Source: Priestia filamentosa (GTDB lineage Bacteria > Bacillota > Bacilli > Bacillales > Bacillaceae_H). Taken from it: DNA of 64,000 nt. The DNA lies in NCBI RefSeq assembly GCF_900177535.1, contig NZ_FXAJ01000002.1:744001-808000 (forward strand), read 5' to 3'. Both the position numbers and the translations under genes were made by a program. The notes under the pieces were generated by a model. The model saw nothing but the letters and a program-made list of their open reading frames with translations, was not told the DNA's origin and did no database searches. Position 1 is the stretch's first letter, and each line of letters begins with the position of its first letter. Of the stretch, positions 52,301 through 61,560 are shown piece after piece.

Positions 52301-54892
52301 TAGACCTTTGATAGCACCATTAACAATCTTTCCAAAACCGCTAAAAATTTTGTTTCCGAGTGCTGATAAACCTTCTCCTACACCACCAGCCATTGCTTTG
52401 ATACCGGCACCCATTTTTCCAGGTAAATCTTTTGCGGCACCAACAATTTTCTCAAAAACGTCAGATACATCTTTTTTAATCATTCCTAGCAGAGAAGACA
52501 TTTCAGAACGTACTGTAGTCCAAGCGGTTTTAATTGCTGTACCGATTCGACCTAGAATTCCCGATATGCTACCATGCATAGCGGTCCAGATTCCAGTTAC
52601 CGCATTCTTAAAACCTGACATCAAGGTTTCTCCTACTAATTTCATAGCGGTAAACCCTGATTGCACCGTATTTCGGACTGCGTTTACACTTCCAAAGAAG
52701 AGATTCTTTAAGAAAGTCCACATTCCAACTAATACATCACGGAATCCAACAACAAAGATTCTTCCAGCACTTAAGATTTTCCCAAACAAGAGTAAGTTTA
52801 CATAGTTCCAAGCAACCTGGATGGCTCCGAAAAAGATTTGTTTAATCCCTTCCCACATTTTCGAGAAGTCACCAGTAAAAAGACCAGCGAAAACTTTCAC
52901 TAGCCCCATAATGATATTTAGAGCTCCATTTATGATGCCTTTTATGTTGTTCCAAACGGATTGGATTAACATAACCACCAACGGCCAAATGAACTGCATC
53001 ACTGACCAAATACCACGAACGGCTCCACCTATGATTGTACTAATGAAACCCCAGATATTTTGTGCCGCCTGAAGAATTTGCTGACCGTTTTGGTCCCAAA
53101 AGGTTTGGAGTTGTTGCATTTTTTGTTGTACAAAAGTTTGCACAGCAGAAATGGCTTGCATAATATAAGGTTTCAAGAATCCCCATACTGCTAGCGCAGC
53201 ATTTTTAATCGCTTGCCACCCTGAAATTACTATATTTCTAAATGTTTCAGAGCGTGTCCAAGCTAAATAAAGCGCTGCTCCTAAAGCTATAAGACCTCCT
53301 GCAACTAACATAGCTGTACCTGCTACAGAAGCTAACCCAACAACAAATGGACCAATAATCATCCAAAGAGCAGAAAAAGCAGCAGACATTCCGCCGAGTA
53401 AGCCAATTCCTACAGCTAGAGGTGATAAAAGAACAATGAAAGTAGTTGTCAAATATATAAACATACCCGCAATCTTAGTGATCCACGGACTGATTTCATT
53501 TAATTTCTGAACGAATCGACCAACCATTGTTCCTGCTCTAACCACGTAGGAAGCAATTTGACCCCAAAAATCCACGAAAGGAGCAAGAGCTACTGCCCAG
53601 GTGTTCTTAAATTCTTCCCAAGCAATCCCTAAAGGTTTTAAGCTGTCTTGAAGTGACTTAATTTGCTTATCTGTATCTTGTTTAAGTTGGGATAGCTCAT
53701 CTGTTGCTTGAGTTCTAGCCAATTGCATCTTTTCACGCCACATACCTACGTACTTATCAAGTTCTGGACGACTCATTTGGTCAATCCTCTTAATTTCAGT
53801 AGCAGCGGCAGGACCAGCTTTTTGCAACTCCTGAATTAGCCCTTGATCGACACCCTTTTGAGTCAGACTTTGAAGGCTAGAACGGAATGTCTTCATAGCA
53901 TCTAGTTGACTTTGCAAAGCATTCATGACATCTGTTTTTGAAACCTTTGGAACAGATACTTGTTCAAAGATATTTACAAAATGAGCAATTTCATCAACTC
54001 GTTTTTGCCACTCTTTTGTATAAGCCTCTGTTAGTTCTGCTTGTTGGGCTCGTACCTCAGCGGGGTCAGGTCCAAGCGCGGCATTTGCTAGAATGGCAGT
54101 GAATCCAATCCACGCTGTACCCATGACCATTAAGAGCATTTGCTGGCGCATAATACCTTGATTAATCATGTTCGTCATATCCATGAGCTCTTTCATACTC
54201 GCGTTCGGTCCCAATGTTTGTAAAGCCAATTGAGCGGCATTACCATTACGAGCCATACGCTCAAGGTTACTTGTAACAGATAGTAAAGGTCGATTGACGT
54301 TATAAAAAGTGTTTCCCATACGCTCATAGTTAGCAGAAATCTTCTCGCTTTGACCGCTCATTGCACTCATGGTAGCAACTTGTTCAATCATGCTTTGTCT
54401 CATAGCAACATTGCTATTAATCATCTGGTCGTTGATTTTCTTATGCTCTTTTCCTAAGCGACGAACTTCACTCATAAAGTCATTCGTAGAACCAGCGTAA
54501 TTTCCCATCTGACGACCTAGCTTCATCATTTCGCTTCTATTTTCCATGAGCTGCTGACGGTATCCAGCCATCGCATTATGGTTTTGAATCAAATCACGAC
54601 GCATTTGTACACTCATACTTCGCCAGTCACTAGCCATTTGAGTAGCAGTAGTACCAGAAGTACGGGCAAGTTGACGAATAATATCATTCTGACGATTGAG
54701 TTCATTATTGAAAGCTGTGGCTTGTCTGATTACACCACGGTTCATATTAGCCATATTTCGCGATGCTTGCTGGACACTGCTGTCTGCGCCTCTTACTGTA
54801 CTATTCAGTTGGGCAAACCGTCGATTCAAATCTGCAAGCGGTGAAGAATCAGCATTAATACCAACATTAATACTCAAATCCCTTAGAGCCAT
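49391..54892 (-). CDS. Tape measure protein with M23 and lysozyme-like domains, split by a group I intron
   Basis: The coding sequence joins 54892-51514 to 50343-49391, giving 1,443 residues with no frame break. The N-terminal ~250 residues are coiled coil, then come hydrophobic segments (~250-275, 460-560) and long amphipathic helices. At ~1085-1190 there is an M23 endopeptidase: H1094xxxD1098 in exon 1, YGH1148 and HLH 1179-1181 in exon 2. A soluble transglycosylase-type domain follows (AMKESNG, GLMQTIPPTF). It sets tail length and opens peptidoglycan at entry. Unspliced message would stop after nine intron-coded residues and lose both enzymes. Confidence 0.9.
50344..51513 (-). other. Group I intron (td-like, subgroup IA2) in the tape measure gene
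   Basis: 1,170 nt. P1: exon GTGGGT pairs with intron GCCCAC, leaving the U-G pair at the 5' splice site. P10: the exon 2 start ATGGT pairs with intron ACCAT just upstream of GCCCAC. The intron ends in G. Core: CGGGGAAAATCTC with GACAATCCCG (51449-51400 area); P7 GACTAT (50509-50504) with ATAGTC (50419-50414) inside AAGATATAGTCT; P9 CTGTATGGCGACATACAG. These follow the phage T4 td intron closely. A GIY-YIG gene lies in the peripheral loop. Confidence 0.93.
50476..51363 (-). CDS. Intron-encoded GIY-YIG homing endonuclease
   Basis: A 295-residue enzyme. The GIY-YIG domain (~1-90) has GYIYKI and KIYIGQT with the arginine-rich RRRREHM and a later Glu near 75-80. Three to four NUMOD3 units follow (~100-200; NPFYGKTHSEETKKRWSE and relatives), then a helix-turn-helix with IQEIAEEYNVTKTLVSAIKNN (~227-247). 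Layout resembles I-TevI and I-BmoI. I choose the GTG at 51363, six bases after AAGGGGGTG; a GTG at 51372 overlaps that ribosome site. The last codons run through P7 of the ribozyme. It would cut intronless alleles and spread the intron. Confidence 0.92.
   Translation of the reverse strand: MHGYIYKIINKVNRKIYIGQTNDLNRRRREHMGELARGEHTNQYLQNSFNVYGADNFSIEILETCSIEILDQRERYWIEHLDSCNKEKGYNLSAGGNALRGPENPFYGAKHTEETRIKMSKSRKGKYAGSENHFFGISMAGVENPFYGKTHSEETKKRWSEQRKGLFAGEKNFFYGKSFKGEAHPRFGINHTEESKAKMRENAHGKKLSDSDTEKIILRLLNTDASIQEIAEEYNVTKTLVSAIKNNRKQKHVLPHLREQLKAINMFERRSRKQKAKILSNEGVTTIESRQLPSE
51893..52005 (-). repeat. 33-bp tandem repeats within the tape measure gene
   Basis: About three and a half copies coding for TANAAWQGTKN-type units of 11 residues. 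The spacing is helical and typical of tape measure proteins, where repeat number changes tail length. Confidence 0.75.
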
Positions 54893-54924
54893 ATGTCTTC
54901 CTCCTTTCCTAGTTTTTTATAGAT

Positions 54925-55203
54925 CTATTTTTTCTTTTTCATAGCAGCTTCTTCTCGTTCTGCTTTAATTTCAAGAGCCATATTCACTTTCAATAGTTGG
55001 GTTTTGGACATCTGTAAAGCTTCTGTAAAAGTGATGGCTTTGTTTATAATAGGTTGCCAAAACCACCACTCGTCTTCTACTTCTTTACGTAAAGAGGTTT
55101 TATCCTTACCCTTACTTTCCGTCTCCAAGAAAGGTAGACGCTTCTTTAAATAGCTCGTTAAATCCATCTGTAGGCTCAATGCCCTTCTCTTCATTACCAT
55201 CAA
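54925..55203 (-). CDS. Tail chaperone extension, probably made by frameshifting
   Basis: An open frame overlapping the end of the chaperone gene by ~90 nt in the +1 (equivalently -2) frame, without a ribosome site of its own. The new part (EDEWWFWQPIINKAITFTEALQM onward to a lysine tail) lies directly before the tape measure gene. This is the G/GT arrangement of tailed phages, so the product is most likely a fusion of residues from 55396 with this frame. The slip may occur near GGAAAGTAAGGG (~55107-55118) or upstream in TATTTAAAGAA. Confidence 0.7.
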   Translation of the reverse strand: MMVMKRRALSLQMDLTSYLKKRLPFLETESKGKDKTSLRKEVEDEWWFWQPIINKAITFTEALQMSKTQLLKVNMALEIKAEREEAAMKKKK

Positions 55204-55396
55204 AGTAATCCCAATCTACTTTAGGATTAACAATGACATGCTTAAACAGTTCCTCTGCCATTTTTTCAGTAGAAATAGTACCTTTTTCATTTACGCAACG
55301 ATCTTGAATTCTTGTTTGTTCTCTGTGACCTGGAAATTGTAATGTGTATTCAATACCTTCTACTTCTACGATTTTTTGAGTTCCGATTTTAGCCAT
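55112..55396 (-). CDS. Tail assembly chaperone, short form
   Basis: A 94-residue protein (MAKIGTQKIVEVEGIEYTLQ) in the gpG position between tube and tape measure. The ATG at 55396 follows AAAGGAGAG; an open frame extends 34 codons upstream but has no better site. It coats the tape measure protein during tail assembly, and its longer version arises through the overlapping frame. Confidence 0.78.
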   Translation of the reverse strand: MAKIGTQKIVEVEGIEYTLQFPGHREQTRIQDRCVNEKGTISTEKMAEELFKHVIVNPKVDWDYFDGNEEKGIEPTDGFNELFKEASTFLGDGK

Positions 55397-55502
55397 TTTA
55401 AAATTCTCTCCTTTGATATATAAATTTAAAGAGGCAACCCAGTTGGACTGCCTCTCTTCATTAGTTTTTATTTTGTTCTTCCGTTTTTTCTTAGCCATTC
55501 AA

Positions 55503-55898
55503 TTACTCTTCCGTATAATCAAAAACTTTGAAAGAGAATTCACGCCCACTCGCTTCATTTCCAAACTCTTTACTTGGTGTCTTAGTAATACGAGCTTGTG
55601 TACCACCAGCTTTCTCTTTAGTAACCCCATCGTTGTAATTAACCCATACAGGGAAGGGTGTCTTCCGCTTTGCTAATGCATTTAGATAAGCATATGAGCT
55701 AGATGTCTGAGAAAGCGTACTTGCAATTGTACCAAAAGGGTCATTGCTTTCTGTAATAATTGGTACACCTTGCGCATCAGCTTTTGTAGTGAAGAAATCT
55801 TCATCTTTTTCTGCTGTAAACATAGCCCCTTCATCAAAACCTGTAATATAACGTCCATCTACAATCAGTGTTGCGTACTTCGGATCGTAAGTTGGCAT
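55503..55898 (-). CDS. Tail tube protein
   Basis: A 131-residue protein directly after the sheath gene, with a beta-rich tube-like sequence (YATLIVDGRYITGFDEGAMFTAEKDEDFF, GREFSFKVFDYTEE), matching small phage tube proteins of the DUF3277-like type. It forms the inner tail channel. Confidence 0.82.
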   Translation of the reverse strand: MPTYDPKYATLIVDGRYITGFDEGAMFTAEKDEDFFTTKADAQGVPIITESNDPFGTIASTLSQTSSSYAYLNALAKRKTPFPVWVNYNDGVTKEKAGGTQARITKTPSKEFGNEASGREFSFKVFDYTEE

Positions 55899-55911
55899 TT
55901 ATTTTCCCTCC

Positions 55912-56925
55912 TTATGCTACTGATAAAATTTCGCCTTTAATATTTGATTCATGAATTGCTCCTTGAGCTGTGTACGAGAATGAAATACCGTTGTAAATAC
56001 GCTTTTCGCGATCTGCTACGGACATATCTTCACGGCTCTTCGTTGTAACTGTGTAAAGAGCATTTCCGCTAGCATCAGCATCGATAATCCCATTTTGGAA
56101 TGCTTGCTGAAGAACAGTTGTTACTTCTGCTTCAATTAAGCTAATACCATTGCTGTTATAAACAACTTTATCCGTATTAGCAAAAACAGATTGAATACGA
56201 CTTTCCATATTGAATTTAATCCAGTCCTTACCGTGCATAACATCGATATATTCACCACTTGCAACAATACCTTCACTTGTTTGAGGAATCCCTGCTTTCG
56301 TTACATAAGCAATGGCGCCATCCGCATGAATAGCGTCAAGTTCTTCTTTCGTCACATCAATTGGGGTAATTCCAACAAGAGTTTTAAACTTCCATGTTTG
56401 GGAACCAACAGGACGATTTGCTACTTCTCCGATTAATGCAGCGTCAGGATGTTCCCCAGTGATAAGGTGATAAAAATCAATAGTTCTCTCATATCCCTTC
56501 ACTTTAAAAGCATTTCGGCTCTGCTCATCAACAGTAATTGCTACATAAACTTTGTACCCCTTTTGTTCCACAAAATCCGCTACAGCAATTTGATCTGTCA
56601 ATTCTGCATCTGAAGTTACAACAAAAACCCAATCCTCGTCGTAATACTTCTCGAGAGCTTCCATCGCACTCACTACATCGCTACCCGCTGAATCATAAGA
56701 CGCAATAGAAAGGGTAGCTGGTCTATTCTTCTGAGCAAATACAGCTTTAGCTTTCGCATATGCCGTTGTACTCTCTGCAAAATCTACTTTTACTTCATCT
56801 AATTCCTTATAATTTTTGAGAAAGCTTGTTCCTGTCTTTTCAGCAAGAATAAGCGGTTTACCGAAACCGATATAGGCAGCAGGTTTCAAGATATCAATTG
56901 TTACTGTCACATCTTGTAATGGCAT
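55912..56925 (-). CDS. Contractile tail sheath protein (DUF3383-like)
   Basis: A 337-residue sheath protein. AYIGFGKPLILAEKTGTSFLKNYKELDEV near the start, a central domain and KREDMSVADREKRIYNGISFSY-like C-terminal handshake strand region match the DUF3383 group of compact sheaths. It shows the phage is a myovirus type. Confidence 0.85.
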   Translation of the reverse strand: MPLQDVTVTIDILKPAAYIGFGKPLILAEKTGTSFLKNYKELDEVKVDFAESTTAYAKAKAVFAQKNRPATLSIASYDSAGSDVVSAMEALEKYYDEDWVFVVTSDAELTDQIAVADFVEQKGYKVYVAITVDEQSRNAFKVKGYERTIDFYHLITGEHPDAALIGEVANRPVGSQTWKFKTLVGITPIDVTKEELDAIHADGAIAYVTKAGIPQTSEGIVASGEYIDVMHGKDWIKFNMESRIQSVFANTDKVVYNSNGISLIEAEVTTVLQQAFQNGIIDADASGNALYTVTTKSREDMSVADREKRIYNGISFSYTAQGAIHESNIKGEILSVA

Positions 56926-56928
56926 GCT

Positions 56929-57411
56929 TTATCCTCCTAGATTAATATTTTCAATAGCTTCTTGAATCTCTCGTACTTGTTCTTGAGTTGCAGCAATTTG
57001 AACATCAAATCCATGTTTGTATTCGTAATGCTCAACAAGAAACGTAGTACGATCTTGAACATTTCCTACTTGACGAACAGACAGATTGTTTTCAAGAATA
57101 AAAGATTCTCCCAAAAATAAAAACCAGTCATGAACCCTTGTTGCAAGCTCAATCGTGGTTTCAACATCTTTACCAAAGAAGGTAAGCGATATAGTCATCT
57201 TGTATTCTGCCGTTCTCTTCTCATAGGTCTTGTCATCCTGTGTAAATTGAGTGATACTTCCGCGTCCTCGCCCTTTAATATAAGGAGAAGTAATGTTATA
57301 TACTCCATAAGGTAGAGGGGGTCTAGGAGCAGTTGTATTCCCTTTAATAATTGAAATGCCCGTATCTCCCTTAATGCGAGCAATCATTTGTTTAATCAGG
57401 CTAATATTCAT
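56929..57411 (-). CDS. Tail terminator/neck protein (LIC12-like)
   Basis: A 160-residue protein with PRPPLPYGVYNIT and MTISLTFFGKDVETTIELATRVHDWF, matching the phage neck LIC family. It caps the tail below the head. Four-base overlap with its upstream neighbour. Confidence 0.75.
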   Translation of the reverse strand: MNISLIKQMIARIKGDTGISIIKGNTTAPRPPLPYGVYNITSPYIKGRGRGSITQFTQDDKTYEKRTAEYKMTISLTFFGKDVETTIELATRVHDWFLFLGESFILENNLSVRQVGNVQDRTTFLVEHYEYKHGFDVQIAATQEQVREIQEAIENINLGG

Positions 57412-57758
57412 TGTTCAGCCCACCTTGCGACATAAATAAAGACGTCTGTATAATCCGTGTAATCCTTAAAGGTTTGGACGGTATACGAAACGCCTTTATA
57501 TTGAATCTTTTGCCCTTTTTCAAGAGGATCTAATGTGTAAAGTTTTCGGTCTTGAGTAGGGTAAGTACCACCAATATCGTACTTCAGGTCATCGTCAGAT
57601 AAGGGAAGAATAACGCCAAAACGATTCTCGGGTGCTGGAACGCTAGGAGAAACCCAATCGCCTGCATCATTGTAATAACCCTCAGTCCCTTCGACTATTG
57701 CTACAAAAGGAACGCCATTCTTTTCAACCATTCGTTTAAAGCTAATCGTCTTAGGCAT
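57408..57758 (-). CDS. Head-tail joining protein, unassigned
   Basis: A 116-residue beta-rich protein (PENRFGVILPLSDDDLKYDIGGTYPTQDRKLYT, IQYKGVSYTVQTFKDY) in the place of a head-closure or stopper protein. Its start overlaps the previous gene by eight bases. Confidence 0.7.
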   Translation of the reverse strand: MPKTISFKRMVEKNGVPFVAIVEGTEGYYNDAGDWVSPSVPAPENRFGVILPLSDDDLKYDIGGTYPTQDRKLYTLDPLEKGQKIQYKGVSYTVQTFKDYTDYTDVFIYVARWAEQ

Positions 57759-58371
57759 TCCCTTCGACCACCTTCCACGTTACACGAGAACGTAAGCCTC
57801 CTGTATCCATTAAAGGATTTGATGAACCTTTATTCTCTTTGGTGATTCCGGCATTTTCGGGGCTTCGAAGTGTTGTTATTTTCTCTTGAATATCTGCCGC
57901 TATACGAGCACCAAGGTGTTCAAATAGCGTTCTTGCAGACATTTCTAGAGAAACAGCCTTCTCAATCATCCCTTCCATGAACTGTCCCCAATCGGACTCA
58001 TTTTCATCGAATGTAGAACGAACAAAAGAGCGTTCTGGAATCGTCACGCTCTCAACAAGAACAAACATTATTTTAATTCCATCTCCATCCTTTACAGCAA
58101 GAATGTTTTTTCCTTTAGGACGAAACAAGCCGGGAATTTCAGAAGCTTTACGCCCTTCTGCCGCTGGTTTAGGAATAGTTAAGAATTGTCCCTTTGGTTC
58201 AATCTTCATTCCGAACTCATGCACATTAGCAATCATGGCATAAAAAGAATCATCAGATGCAAAGATACCGACCTCAACTGAATAGCGGCTTAAATCTCGT
58301 ACGGCATTGACTACAGACTCAAAGTTATCTTCATTTGTACTAATATTAACTCCATTCCTACGTCTAGCCAT
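57751..58371 (-). CDS. Neck protein, virion morphogenesis-like
   Basis: A 206-residue protein with VEVGIFASDDSFYAMIANVHEFGMKI and TIPERSFVRSTFDENE, plus a C-terminal NPLMDTGGLRSRVTWKV, typical of the HK97 gp10/phage morphogenesis family that acts in tail completion. Confidence 0.8.
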   Translation of the reverse strand: MARRRNGVNISTNEDNFESVVNAVRDLSRYSVEVGIFASDDSFYAMIANVHEFGMKIEPKGQFLTIPKPAAEGRKASEIPGLFRPKGKNILAVKDGDGIKIMFVLVESVTIPERSFVRSTFDENESDWGQFMEGMIEKAVSLEMSARTLFEHLGARIAADIQEKITTLRSPENAGITKENKGSSNPLMDTGGLRSRVTWKVVEGNA

Positions 58372-58372
58372 G

Positions 58373-58717
58373 TTATAGCACCATCAAATTTAAGCTCTTA
58401 GGCTTCTCTGTGAGCTTATCAAACAGCCTTTGGTATTCTTGACCATAAGATGTGCTTTCAAGCGCTACAGAAGCGACAGGAGCATGATATTCAGTCTCTA
58501 ATCCATCTAACTTTTCTCTTTTGATATTCTCAGCTTTTAAGGATGCTAGATGAGTAGCATAAAGACGGACTAACCGCTCTTTGTTACCCTCTGATATATC
58601 CAAGTCCTCTACCTCAAGCGTGGCTTCATCAATGAAGATTTGCAATACTGCGGGATCTACATTAGCTAGATGACTCGCTGTTTTCTGAATGATTTCAGGA
58701 GTAATCAAAAGACTCAC
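58373..58717 (-). CDS. Head-tail adaptor (DUF4054-like)
   Basis: A 114-residue protein, helical, with IFIDEATLEVEDL and LVRLYATHLASLK blocks as in gp6-type connectors encoded soon after the capsid gene. The assignment is from order and pattern. Confidence 0.75.
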   Translation of the reverse strand: MSLLITPEIIQKTASHLANVDPAVLQIFIDEATLEVEDLDISEGNKERLVRLYATHLASLKAENIKREKLDGLETEYHAPVASVALESTSYGQEYQRLFDKLTEKPKSLNLMVL

Positions 58718-58722
58718 CTGCC

Positions 58723-59052
58723 TTATTCAGTTTCTTCTTTAGATTCGTTGAATGATTCCAGTTGCTCAGCAATTGCTTCTAGAACACCTTTGCGTTTTTC
58801 GGAAGCTTGCCATTCTTTTAAAAGAGCTGGATTGAATGTGTCTTTAACGAGAGTGACAGCTTCTTCTGCTTTTAAGTCCTTGGTACCCTTTGCTTTCTCA
58901 TGAGCAACAATCTCTCCTTGCTCAATAAGTTTCTCCATAAGTGGATGAGCACTAAAAGTTTTCCAATCTGAATCTTTCACGTCATTTGCTCCAGGCAAAA
59001 TCATAACACCTGCAGCATGACGGACGTAATTACCTGTATTTTGTACCAACAT
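58723..59052 (-). CDS. Phage protein after the capsid gene
   Basis: A 109-residue protein with a short beta start (GVMILPGANDVKDSDW) and a Lys/Glu-rich helical end. Similar proteins follow capsid genes in several Bacillus phages. One-base overlap with the capsid stop. The function is unknown. Confidence 0.68.
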   Translation of the reverse strand: MLVQNTGNYVRHAAGVMILPGANDVKDSDWKTFSAHPLMEKLIEQGEIVAHEKAKGTKDLKAEEAVTLVKDTFNPALLKEWQASEKRKGVLEAIAEQLESFNESKEETE

Positions 59053-59927
59053 TAGATACCATCTCCTCTTACGATAGCCATTGGATAACGTACAATTGCC
59101 CCGCCTAAACGTTCTTCAAAAGGAACCTTATAGTTCGGGAACTTGTACTCAGTTTCATGACGGAAGATATCCATTGTTAATAGAATTTGAATAACAGATG
59201 GAGAGTTATCTAGTACTAGGAAACAATCCGTTCCTCCTGTACCTTGTCCTTCAAGGTCAGAGGTTGCCACAATATTTGTGAACCAATTTTGACTACGGAT
59301 GTACTCAAGAACTGTTTTATCTGTGTTAGCGTTGTATTCCATTTCCAGCATTTCCATGCCTGCTGGTGTAAGAATCAATGTATTTGCTGTATGACCAGGT
59401 AGACGATTGATTAAGTTACGCGCTTTGCGAATATCCGCTACAATCTCTTTTCCTGTTTTATCTCTCCATTCTGTTTTTCCGCTTGCGCCTGCATCTACCG
59501 CTGTGGTTTGAATTCCTTCTGCATTTACGACACCTGGAATGTTGTGGTCTGCATCCCCATGCCAAATGATACGGTTTTCTTTTTCTGCAATTGCACGACG
59601 TGCGATTTCCGCTTTTGTTGAATCAACAGTAATACCTGCCATTTGAGCATTGCGAAGCTCTTGAATAGAGTAACGAATAGCTGCTGCAATTGAGAAGATG
59701 TCCATTTTATGACGACGCTTATCCGCATCTACTAACGGAATATCATCCGCTCCCGGTGCTAGAACCTTAGCTGAACCAGAACGGGTAATAACATCATAGC
59801 CATATACTTCAGCTCCTGAAGGTACATCTGTTTTTAAATTAAAAAGTGTACGACCAATGAGCTCTTCCTTCTTTGGTTCGTACACCACGCGATCAATAGC
59901 TTCTAAATCTTCTGGACGAATTAACAT
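59052..59927 (-). CDS. Major capsid protein (HK97 fold, encapsulin-like)
   Basis: A 291-residue protein starting MLIRPEDLEAIDRVVYEPKK, with LIGRTLFNL, SIQELRNAQMAG, RRAIAEKENRIIWHGD and FEERLGGAIVRYPMAIVRGDG, the set typical of the encapsulin/linocin-like HK97 capsid group. It builds the head shell. It follows the cement and protease genes as expected. Confidence 0.9.
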   Translation of the reverse strand: MLIRPEDLEAIDRVVYEPKKEELIGRTLFNLKTDVPSGAEVYGYDVITRSGSAKVLAPGADDIPLVDADKRRHKMDIFSIAAAIRYSIQELRNAQMAGITVDSTKAEIARRAIAEKENRIIWHGDADHNIPGVVNAEGIQTTAVDAGASGKTEWRDKTGKEIVADIRKARNLINRLPGHTANTLILTPAGMEMLEMEYNANTDKTVLEYIRSQNWFTNIVATSDLEGQGTGGTDCFLVLDNSPSVIQILLTMDIFRHETEYKFPNYKVPFEERLGGAIVRYPMAIVRGDGI

Positions 59928-59941
59928 ATTCTTTTCACTCC

Positions 59942-60400
59942 TTAAGGTAAATTAATTTCAAGTTGAACTAAACCGCCTGCTTTTGCATTTGTTTTAAAAG
60001 CAGCGGAAGGTAATGCTACGACTCCAGTAGTTGTTGTATCAGCAGGTCGAAAGTTACCTGTTGTTGGGTCAACCACAACATCATCTGTCATGCTTACATC
60101 TTCTAATGCCTCAACCCAAAGAACTCCTTTACGCGCAACGGATACTGGAGATTTCGTCTTGTACTTTTGGTCATCCGCTTGAGTAACCCAATCGTGAACC
60201 TCTTGAGCCATAGCAATACCATACGGTTTACCTCCCTCAAAGACTTTCACTGTTTTACCATCACCAGTAAGCTCTGTCATTACGCCAAATGGAATAACTT
60301 CTGCAGCGGCTTTTGTATCTGCACTATAATCCTGATAGTTTGCAAGCTTTCCTTTGCCTGTTGCTTCATCCATGTACTTTCCATAGCTTGTAATAGCCAA
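59942..60400 (-). CDS. Head decoration/cement protein
   Basis: A 152-residue protein with GVMTELTGDGKTVKVFEGGKPYGIAMAQEVHDW, resembling phage structural cement proteins of the Gp24/DUF2190 type. It lies between protease and capsid, agreeing with that role. Confidence 0.82.
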   Translation of the reverse strand: MAITSYGKYMDEATGKGKLANYQDYSADTKAAAEVIPFGVMTELTGDGKTVKVFEGGKPYGIAMAQEVHDWVTQADDQKYKTKSPVSVARKGVLWVEALEDVSMTDDVVVDPTTGNFRPADTTTTGVVALPSAAFKTNAKAGGLVQLEINLP

Positions 60401-60412
60401 TTAAATCCCCTC

Positions 60413-61495
60413 CTATTTATTCATGTTTAAACGTTGATTTTTCATATCTTGTACCTTTGAACCATTACCACTATCCCCAGTGAACATATGGTTACTACCT
60501 GTAGAAGAGAAGCCTTCTTGCTTCGCTTGACCTACCGTAAAATCAAAAAAGGCGTTGACATATTCATCAGATTGTCCATCGCCTTTAAAATCAGGTTTCG
60601 ATTTTTGAATAACCGCTTCTTTAATTTCACGTTCTGATTTCCCTTTGAAGTCAAACGAATCACCAAGTAATGTCTTTGCACTACTAAGTAATTCAACACG
60701 AGCTTCCACTTTTGCATCTAACTCATCAGCGGAAAAAGTATTTACTTTCGCATCTTTTAGTTCTTGTTTAGTGTTATTGAGTTGGATTTCAAGAGCATCA
60801 TAACGTCCTTTTAATCCGTCATAATCTTTCACTTTAATATTGGCTGTCTCTAATTGGGCTGCTTGCACCTCTAAATGTGATTTAACAGCGGAATCTACTT
60901 CATATTCCTTACCGTCAATTTTATAAGTTGGCATTTCACCGTTTCCCCCTTTATTATTTGAATCAATTTGCCATGCGTCTGAATCGTTTCGGATAGCAAC
61001 TTCTGGTCCCGCTCTCCCCTGATCTACGATGGCAATATGGTTAATTTCTAAATTTCGTTGCACATATTCATAGTTATCACCGTTATAAGTACCTTTTTCA
61101 GCAACAACATCCGATAAGAAGCCAATACTAATCTCTCGTTTACCATCGCGAATCTTTTGGATAAGTGCTTTATCCGTAATCGTCATAGAAACATAGAGCT
61201 TAAGGTTTCTAACAGCTGCATCGGTATGAGATAACCCTTTAGCATAGCGGTTATAGTTGTCTATAGTTACAGGCTCATTAGGGTGGTCATCCGTTACTGG
61301 CTTAGAACGAGCAGAACGGATAGTAGACTCCTTGAATATCTCATCAGGTAGCTTAGCTTCCATTTGGATAGTTCCATCACTCCGCTGATAAGGGAAAACT
61401 CCAGGGCGAGTAATAGGTACTGTAACAGTTAAATAACCTTCTGACGTTTCGTCATAGTCTTGAATAAGTGCTTTGTCAAAACGTTGCGTCTTCAC
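60413..61495 (-). CDS. Prohead protease fused to scaffold (DUF2213-like)
   Basis: A 360-residue protein. The first ~175 residues form a DUF2213 prohead protease domain (KPVTDDHPNEPVT with the catalytic-type His, SIGFLSDVVAEKG, NHIAIVDQGRAG). The rest is a scaffold-like part with coiled coil (AAQLETANIKVKDYDGLKG onward) that is cleaved off during maturation. Confidence 0.86.
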   Translation of the reverse strand: MKTQRFDKALIQDYDETSEGYLTVTVPITRPGVFPYQRSDGTIQMEAKLPDEIFKESTIRSARSKPVTDDHPNEPVTIDNYNRYAKGLSHTDAAVRNLKLYVSMTITDKALIQKIRDGKREISIGFLSDVVAEKGTYNGDNYEYVQRNLEINHIAIVDQGRAGPEVAIRNDSDAWQIDSNNKGGNGEMPTYKIDGKEYEVDSAVKSHLEVQAAQLETANIKVKDYDGLKGRYDALEIQLNNTKQELKDAKVNTFSADELDAKVEARVELLSSAKTLLGDSFDFKGKSEREIKEAVIQKSKPDFKGDGQSDEYVNAFFDFTVGQAKQEGFSSTGSNHMFTGDSGNGSKVQDMKNQRLNMNK

Positions 61496-61523
61496 ACATT
61501 CTCACCCCCTTCCAAAACATAAT

Positions 61524-61550
61524 AAAAAAGACCATTTTAATTGGTCTTTA
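61524..61550 (-). terminator. Terminator after the HEPN-like gene
   Basis: Minus-strand AAAGACCAATTAAAATGGTCTTTTTTATT. It lies between the accessory gene and the protease gene inside the late operon. Confidence 0.7.
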
Positions 61551-61560
61551 GAGTGTTAGA

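Noticed and set aside
52260-53072. Two long plus-strand frames within the tape measure gene
   Set aside because: Proline- and isoleucine-rich translations opposite a well-supported gene; shadows.
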